Assembly (NCBI GenBank): GCA_004794785.1
Contig: SJOL01001151.1
Span: 27,573 to 91,572 of the forward strand
DNA: 64,000 nucleotides
Direction of reading: 5' to 3'
DNA from: Opisthorchis felineus
Taxonomy: Eukaryota > Platyhelminthes > Trematoda > Opisthorchiida > Opisthorchiidae
Below the pieces are notes generated by a model. The model was not told the origin of the DNA. It saw only the letters and a program-made list of their open reading frames with translations, and searched no databases. Below, one piece after another: positions 56,271 to 64,000 of this stretch. Within the stretch, counting starts at the first letter, position 1. Every line of letters begins with the position of its first letter. The position numbers and the translations under genes were made by a program.

Positions 56271-57310
56271 GGAATTACTCCTCCCCAGAGGCGAACTACT
56301 GAGCCTCAAGAAGCATTAGTATCAGCTGAGGCATAGATAGCGTGTTCTTTTACCCCTAAATTTCGTAGGGTTGCCAACATGTTGACATGGCTCTTGTTCT
56401 CCTACCATAGACAATAACAGAACTCATAGGATTCAGGTGTTGTAGGGTAATAAGCCAGGCTTTTCACGTCTCAAACAGTGTAACTGGCTGGGATCGAGTG
56501 TCTTCGGTGCTTCGTGTCATTACTGGGGTTAGTCAGCAGTGTAATGCAGCTCCTCCAGGTGTGTCCAGCTGATGTTTGAACACCGCTGCCGTTGAGACGG
56601 ATAGCATGCATGTGAGTAGGGGGTTCCATACGCCACAACAGTGTAGACAGTCAAAACATTCATACAACTATGCTGGCAGATCTTTGGCTCATGCGCTCTC
56701 TGGCTGGTAGTGTTGGACAGGCGAAGTAGTTGGCGATAAGTCGTCAGTATTTAATAGGTGAGTATGAGGTCACCTCTGAACCTCCAGCAGGCTCCTGAGT
56801 AGAGTGGGATGGACCCCAAAATGTTCGTTACATGAAGCGTCTCGAATCCCTCGGGCAAACTTGGTGGCGCGGATTTATGCGAGTTCCGTGATCTTCTGGT
56901 CACCTTTGAGTAATAGTTTCCATGAACCCGAGCGGGGTATTTAGCGCGCAACCTGATGTAAACTGGTGGTCCTTCCAACGTCGGAAGATTATATGTACAC
57001 AGAACGACCTTGAATAAGCACAAATGCATGGGCACATACAAAGGTTGACTGTCCAATACGAAAGAAATGGGGTCTTTTGGAAAATTATCCAAAGTGGCAG
57101 GAAAATGCCTATCCTTAAATTTATAAATTTACCCAGTTGGCACCGGTGTACACTGATGTACACCTGAAATTCCTATGAAACAATATTCAGTACGAAGGAA
57201 ACTTTTACGTTAAATTGTATCGTTTGACGGTAACTATTCGCTACCCTAAAATCTCCCTGGACAGGCACGTCTTTGTCTAAAAAATTCAATGGTACTCGAG
57301 GTAGTTCAGC
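56271..57310. other. No gene recognised
   Basis: Minus-strand frames at 56751-57163 are open for up to 113 codons but not recognisable. Confidence 0.4.
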
Positions 57311-58230
57311 GTGTGTGAAGGCGGGGGAAGACTTCGTGGAAAAGCTAGTTTTGCTACGTTTTTCACCCTTGTAGCATTTGAAAATGTTTTGAGGAATACA
57401 CTAGAAACAACTGTGTTGTATTTGTCTGCGCCAACTCAAAGCGGCCCAACCGTTCGCAGCTTATGTACAAAATTTTTCCAGCACTTCAGCATGCACCCCC
57501 CAGACAAAGCCGTGGCCGATGGTATGGGGATCGGGCGGCGGTTGCTGTATGCCATTGTCGACAGTGAGCAGTTTGCGCCTTTGTTTACACTATTCAGCTT
57601 CTGCAAGGGCATGATCGGTGGACGGTACTGCAACAAGGCGCTCGTGATGACTAAAAAACATCACGGATGCGGGCTGCCAAAACTGTTTTTCTGCGACACA
57701 ACACAGTGCAGTGTTCACGCAAGTCAAGCCATAAGGAAGCACTTGCAATCCGTGAAGATGTCATTTTTCTGGCAGTGTCTCCAAACAGTCGACACAGTAC
57801 ACCACATGGCCCACTTTGATGATGTGGTCAATTAACTGACTGTTAACCGGACAACAACCACACAGGTGCCACCGTGATTTGGAAATTCTGCGAAGCGCCC
57901 CTGACATTGTCTCATACCTGGGTGCCTGCCAACTGTATATCACCCACAAGTGGGTCATTTGTGCAGGGCGCACGGACATTTGAAAAGGCGTGTCCACCAA
58001 GCCGAGAGCGCGGAACATGCCACCCAGGAGGTCTTTCTGCACGGCGACTGACCCATGTGCGAGTATGAGATGCACACCACTTGGCACTGTGGCTAGCGAG
58101 AAATTCGAGAACAGGACAGCTGCTCTTCGTGTGGCTTACTGCATGATGATATATACCGCCAACCAGGCTTTCAGGCACATTTGCACAGGCACGCCAAAAG
58201 TGAAGTACTATCAGTTTCACCGCTGAAACC
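57311..58230 (+). pseudogene. Decayed MULE / ZSWIM-type transposase-derived sequence
   Basis: A 174-codon open stretch (57311-57835) contains DGMGIGRRLLYAIVDSEQFA, then LFSFCKGMIGGRYCNKALVM and HASQAIRKHLQSVKMSFFW. These resemble the core of MULE-like transposases and SWIM zinc-finger (ZSWIM) proteins, where a 'GxGRPVxYA' strand is followed by a 'D' and an 'FHVxxAxxKH' motif. Here the acidic catalytic residues are not clearly kept (MTKK where MDK is usual; CSVHASQAI where FHVRQAI is usual). Downstream, in other frames, SYLGACQLYITHKWVICAG (57920) and HLKRRVHQAESAEHA (57980) continue the same protein with stops. No terminal inverted repeats found. Dead element or broken domesticated gene. Confidence 0.55.
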
Positions 58231-61200
58231 ACGCCGTTAATAATAGTTAGTTTTTGGGGCAAACCCCAATTGTTCCCTGACAACTCACACCTCGGCTTGT
58301 ACCTGCACGTGCGCCTTCCGCCACTCTCTGTGGCTACCTTGCATACACTCGATCTCAGTATTTAGAGGCTACTATATCTCCACAGTAAGTTAAATCTTCG
58401 CACAAACATTACTTTGGTCGATTTCCATTTCACCAACGGTGGCTAGACGAATAAAACTTACCAGAGCGAAGTAAATCTCTGTCTCTGGTTCCCACGCCAC
58501 AGTCGTCACGCATAGGAGGATTGCACAAGCACAGCTGATTTTACGCCACCATTTGGCCTGTGGTCTTCACAATCGGGTCCCAGTGTTGGAGGACAATTGC
58601 CCATAGCCTAGGCTTCTGTTGGCACCAACGAACGATGTTCCCTGTGGTCTACCAACCAAACTCTGCTGATCGCTGGTGTCCTCTGGACCGATTACCACAT
58701 CAAGGCCCTTGGTGTGTTAACAAGTCTTGTCCGCTGTGTGAAGATCTGCGGGTGCGATCACCGGTAAGTGCGCACGCAGAACGGAAAACATTTTCTTTAG
58801 TGGCTTGTCTGTCCCATAAATGCACCTACCCTGCTATGAAGCTATCAGCAAAAAGGACCAGTCCATGGAACCCCAGCCGAGCGTGTCCCGTAAGGTTACT
58901 TCGATTAAACTTCTCAGCAGATTGGGGCTGGTAAGCTGAAATCTAATCTCCTGTTAATGGGTTCTTGATCTTGCATCTGGATCACGAGATGACGATGATT
59001 TCGTCTGATTTCCAATTGAGTGGATGCCTCCCAGATCCTTTTCAGAACCACTCGTCCGACGGCGCTGCTACATGGACGTGGCAGTCAAGCTTGCATGCTG
59101 CCATAATCCTGGAGGGCTATGCTGGTCACAAGTGGACTCCTCAAGGTTCAGCCGTACTATGAAGCCTAACGGATAGCAGTTGACCCAACCGAAGCAAACG
59201 GTAAGTGTTTCCCAACATCAACTCCTTTGCTTTTGTTCGGTGGAAAGTAGTACTAATGAAGCTTAATACAGCTGTCGGATACAATGCCGGATACGCAAGT
59301 GCAAAATACTGCAATGAAATAAGAGTGCACTCAAGAACGTTTTCCAATTAATTTGCAATTTAAGCTGGTTCCCTGACGGAGCAGATTTGGCACCAAATAC
59401 CCGCCTACTCAATAGATCTTCGCTACAACGACACCGAGGGTTCAACACGCCCGGGGTCATCAAATTATTATTATTATTATCACCAAATTAGGTCACCAAA
59501 ATTAAGCATAACTTAAGACCGCTCTTACGACTGCCTTGTGTACAACTGTTCACCGTCAACTTTGCCAGTCAGTGATGCGCATACAGAAACTCGACATCGC
59601 CACGTCATTTCAGACATAATTACTTCTTTACCGACAGTCAGACCAATTTTGCAGTTGGTAAGGGGCCCCGGGGCTGTTATAAGGCTTGCGCTTAAGAAGT
59701 ATACGAGATTTAATAGTTTATACCTTTTTCACTCTGAATAATTGTTGACTCGAGGTGGTTTATGGAAAACGCGTAACGGACACGTACCCATTACCCATGT
59801 AACGAGGCGTCAAATAAGAAATATATCCCCCACCGGAGGTTTTATAATTTCCACGCACGGGCACGGCAGAGCGGTGAAGCACCGGTAAGACAATAATAGT
59901 AATAGTAACAATGGTAAACTGTTTATTCCCACCTTGTGGGTGCCTTAGGATCAGGCCTAATCATAATGGTACAGTCAGTCATTCGTGACTTAGGCCACGA
60001 ATGCTGTCAATTTTGGTTGTTCAGGGATTCGCGGAAACAGGGCAACCAAGCTCATAATGGGCATTATCCGACGCAAATGGGGTCATGCCTAAACTGGCGC
60101 TACCTAAATCTAGTGAACATCCATGGCAGAAAAAACAGTCATAAGAGAACGCAACAAGTTGAAACGCCGCCCACTAGGTGTAAACCGAAATTATTTTCGC
60201 CGGAACTATGTGGTTTTCGAAGTAGTGACTTTCACAAGGAGTTAGTCTAATCCGGTTGCGGGGTTCATTGATGTATTGCCCATAGCTTTTTGTTTAAGTG
60301 AGCAAACGTCCAAGGTCATCGATCGCCGGTGGTTCGCACGCGATCACCGGTTTATAAGACAAAGCACAAAATGGAGCCTTAGCCTATTTTAATGTTCCGC
60401 TGGATCTTCAAATGTCAGATAACATCCACAGAATATCCTGTGTAAAGTGCAACAAAGTGGATAGTTGAATCACGCACCGATGCGTACTACTCGTCAGACG
60501 TAACGAATTGGATTAGTGGGTTCACTGAACTTCGGCGCAACATTTATTTTGGAAGCTCGAATTGCGTTCAGTATAACAATGGAAGATAACTTGACGCATT
60601 GTGCGGTGTCGATGAGGGTATGCACCTGTGTAAATGGTCCCCATTCTCTCCTATGCGCAACTAGTCAGGAGGTAACGCAGCGTTTTCAGATGCCACATGC
60701 GAATTGCCCACATCCCGGTGGAGAGCTTTCCCACTGGAAACCATGACGTCATTAAGCTGGATTATGTCATAGAGCGCAACGACATCGCCGGAAAACAAGG
60801 CCAACCATTGGCTTTAATCATGATGACCCCACGCATTTTCGCTTACTTCGGCTGCCTATGGTAACCGCTACGCCCACACCTATGCACAATGCTGGTTATG
60901 AGGCCTCAGCTGTGCATGATATCCCAATCCAGCGGCCAACGACGGTCCTCCACACCCATTCATGTCGTTTGTTTGCCAAACCCAAGCGTGAAGAACGTAA
61001 AACAACCCTTGGCAAATTGTGATTCTATTTATTGGTTGTATCGGTGCAAACATGTGTGGTCGGTCCAGTTCTCGTTCTCAGGAAGTCACTTTTACTGGGA
61101 GGGAGAATTTGTAACCAATTACAGCCCGCGTACATCTTCGGCAACGTCACTGAAACGCATGCTTAAACACAGTTGTACAGGCTAATTCACCAAGTGCTTA

Positions 61201-63359
61201 GCAAATCCCGTTGTCCATAACGCCTGATCGGTGTCTACGCTGGAGCCGGAGTTTTACGGTTATAAAGGTAAACTTACTATTTGCTCAGTTAGCCCCATTG
61301 GTGATAGTGAGGGATCCGTGTGTGCAACGTTGACGCGGCAGCGAGATTCAGTGACCATATGCACTGTTGAACGCAACGGACTTCAAGATAAAAATGAGTG
61401 CATACGAGTCAGTCTTAAGATCAAGTGGTATAGACTTGATCCCTACGATTCAAGGACCCCATGCGTCTTCAAACGTGTTCCATGGATGCAGCCGTAACGA
61501 CGATCTAGTGAGTGGTCGGGTACTTGGTGTCAAATCTGCCCATCCTAATTCCACTAAACTTATGCTTCCCGACCCATCCCCTATTCAACCGCAGTAGTAG
61601 TGCCACCAACTAACGGCTGTTTACTGTTAAACCCATTATCATTTCACATGCTTGCGTTTGTCGGTCAACTATTCTGCGATCTTCAGCATCCGGTCATACA
61701 TAAAAGAGCTTCCACATCTGAGACACATTACACATTGGAAGCCGCTCACTATCCCACGCTACTCTGAGGCACTTTCCCATGCTTGTTACATCGGTTTGGG
61801 CCTCCTCCAACTCATCGCTCATGCCGAAGTACTGCCACCCTTCTTTGCTTCCACAATCATGTCTACAATATCTGAATAGATAAGCTACTAAGAGGGCCAC
61901 TCCAGATAGGACCTGACTCTCTCCGATAATGCCGAGGATCGGAATCGACTTCGAGGTTTACTATTTCCCATCGCTCAAGAACAAATGGCCTTCAACCCAC
62001 ATCCAAGTAACATACATGGCCACAATGCCACCATTTCCGCCTTTGTCCTCAACGTGGTTGGTGGACTCTGACTCCCCATAATCCATTCCCTCAGTTCGCC
62101 TTCTATACCCATCCACATTTGTACTAGCTGACCGCCGTTTTCTACCACTAACCAGCCCTAAACATCCAACTAATCTTTCCGTACCATGTCCGCCGATTGT
62201 GCACCTCCACTCCCCGACGATGCGAAAGACTGCACGAGTGGCAACCTTCACTTCAACTGCATTTGTCTCTCCCCAAACACATTTTCTACCCTACGCTGAG
62301 CTGCACACTCCACATTCTGCAACGGAGGAAAGAGAAATCTAAACGGAAGCAACTTTTTCTAATGCCTGTGCGGGTGGCTTAAGCTTGCCCTGGTTGTAGC
62401 ATATACCTCGGGCAATACTCCTGTGAACAAAAAACGTCATATATAGCGAAGCGAAATTTTACCAGAGACTCACTAAATAAAGGCGGTCTGACGCCTCCGG
62501 AGCAACTCGTTTTGCACAGCCTCTATGCTTTCTTTTAGACTGTAACTGCGCCATTCTGAGGTCACCTAATCGTCAAAACACCAGGCACCTCACGTTTTTC
62601 TGCAATTTATTGTCCCTACATACTCCGAACTACGTTAGTTGCGCGCAGCTTAGATAATACACGTCACTCATGTTCATATATGTTCACACCCATTCGCATC
62701 GACCGCATGCCTACTATATCCACCCGAATATCGGGTATTGTTTTTGAAATCGGGCTGTGTCGTCCCACTGAAGTAGTTAGAATTTTCGACAATTTGGCTG
62801 CCTGCGATTTTTGGCCGCATTGTAACCTATAATATAGTGCCTTCAGGCAGAAACTTTTGGCACTTTTTTCGTGGTCTGGGCCCTCAATATAGGCGGGGCT
62901 AACTTATTGCCTCGTTTGAATGGCGGCAAAGAACCACTCCGTGGCATTAATGGTCCAACAGCACCCTTGATTTATGCTGGATTTAATTTATCACGATTCC
63001 ATGGGCAACACTAAAGGACATGGCAAATCTAAGTGACTCACCAAAGATATTCATGTACGGGGCTGTCCACGAAACCAAGTGCGACGTCACGACGGCAGTA
63101 CCGCGACTGCCATAACCAATCTGATGGTTTGCCCGTAATTCATTTTCTCCGTAGCACTTCCCCGCCGAGCTTGTCACGTGTCCACAAGACCGCCCAATCC
63201 GTTGAGTTTGTATCGGAAGTGCAAAGCACTGGCCATCGTATTGTACTGCTGGCTTTTTTCCACCGTGAAAGCATAAATCTTCCCTATAACGCTTTCGGGG
63301 AGCTAGTTTAACGGTGAAGATGAAACCTTGTCGTGTACCCAGTGCACTATGTGCTGTCC
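58231..63359. other. No gene recognised
   Basis: Many open frames of 60-124 codons on both strands without known domains (for example 58560-58934, 59936-60250, 60889-61185 and 61231-61497 plus; 61961-62251 minus). A short TTA repeat lies near 59464-59480. If a host gene is present its exons were not recognised. Confidence 0.4.
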
Positions 63360-63490
63360 GCCTTAAAAAAATTCACTAGCTTTGAAGAATCCCTTCGCTC
63401 TGCCGGGCGCGACGCACGCTGTAAAGTTAGAAAGCGCTTCCAAGCAGATTGCAAATGGATTCTCACTTTTGAGTATGTGCGGACAATGTG
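63360..63490 (+). pseudogene. Possible N-terminal fragment of a MULE/ZSWIM-like protein
   Basis: A plus-strand frame reads LKKFTSFEESLRSAGRDA, then CKVRKRFQADCKWILTFEYVRTM. The 'FTSFEE ... R.RFQ ... FEYVR' pattern is reminiscent of N-terminal regions of ZSWIM/FAR1-like transposase relatives. Weak, short and not connected to the fragment at 57.3 kb. Confidence 0.25.
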
Positions 63491-64000
63491 AACGCAATTA
63501 GTGGTCATGTGGACTCGAGAATATCTCACGAACTGATAAAGCAGAAAACACGTGAAGAAATTGACTTCTCCAGAAGATTTCGCACCGTCACCACGGAGGC
63601 ATCATGCTAGGCCATCGGCAGCCATTAAAAATATGAATTAAGCACCCAAACTAAACCTTCAGTGCACTCAAACAAATTCTAGCAAAGGGAGATTTTGGAG
63701 TTTAGTAAAATCAGCGGCTTAGACTTTATGTTAAATTTTCCTTTGTGCAAACTAAGGCTTCCGAGTAATTTGCGGCATGCCCCTAAAGATCGACAGCTAA
63801 AGCTGGATCACGGATTCACGGAGTGCTACACAGGATCGAGGCATTCGACCAAGTTTCCCGGGTCGGTTTTGTTCTTGTCGTTCAGCGGCTGCCGTTCACC
63901 TGAAAAGGACAAGCGAAAAAGGGGTGTAACACTGCTCTTTAAGTTCTCACCGCGGAGCAGTATGCTTGCCAGCACGAGGACTCGCATAAGAAAGTGTCTA
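63491..64000. other. No gene recognised (window end)
   Basis: Nothing recognisable to the window end. Confidence 0.4.

Overview
This window looks like nuclear DNA of a digenean flatworm, probably a liver-fluke-type trematode. The reasons are two conserved animal genes split by introns of about 0.2 to 5.3 kb, intergenic DNA full of decayed non-LTR retrotransposons of the RTE-like 'endonuclease-reverse transcriptase' kind common in fluke genomes, tRNA-derived SINEs, and a trace of a hammerhead ribozyme. Nothing bacterial or viral-genome-like is present. The species is not determined; Clonorchis/Opisthorchis-like is an inference.

Two real genes are supported, arranged tail to tail. (1) On the + strand, exons at 19476-19606, 21858-21995, 24542-24653 and 29930-30335 join in phase to encode a complete RhoGAP domain most like chimaerin, followed by a C-terminal tail of about 80 residues; the 5' part of the gene (C1 and SH2 domains are expected) was not found here. 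(2) On the - strand, seven exons between 48809 and 32389 join in phase to a 286-residue pyrroline-5-carboxylate reductase of PYCR3-like length, with a 30-nt microexon. About 2 kb separates their 3' ends, and this gap holds a perfect 50-bp palindrome with a 3-nt loop.

The rest is intron or intergenic DNA. Region by region: 0-1.1 kb, a decayed LINE reverse transcriptase; 2.2-2.4 kb, two tRNA-like T-arm motifs in opposite orientation; 6.4 kb, a doubtful Gypsy-like remnant; 11.4 kb, a reverse transcriptase fragment; 13.7-15.1 kb, a repeat nest with a hammerhead-ribozyme fossil and a long inverted repeat; 17.2 kb, a hairpin-tailed repeat; 19.5-30.3 kb, the RhoGAP gene with a histone H4 pseudogene and an RTE-like LINE in its introns; 32.4-48.8 kb, the reductase gene, whose introns hold two head-to-head LINE fragments, a hairpin repeat, an (ATA)n microsatellite and a SINE; 50.5 kb, another SINE; 52.2-56.3 kb, the best-preserved LINE, split by a SINE with target-site duplications and flanked by a diverged 438-bp tandem duplication; 57.3-58.2 kb, a decayed MULE/ZSWIM-type transposase; 58.2-64 kb, nothing recognised except one weak fragment.

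The two genes are functionally unrelated (Rho/Rac signalling and proline synthesis). The most unusual observations are non-coding: the hammerhead fossil, the perfect palindrome, the family of repeats ending in a conserved hairpin, and the tRNA-SINE family whose 3' end resembles the tail of the local LINEs.
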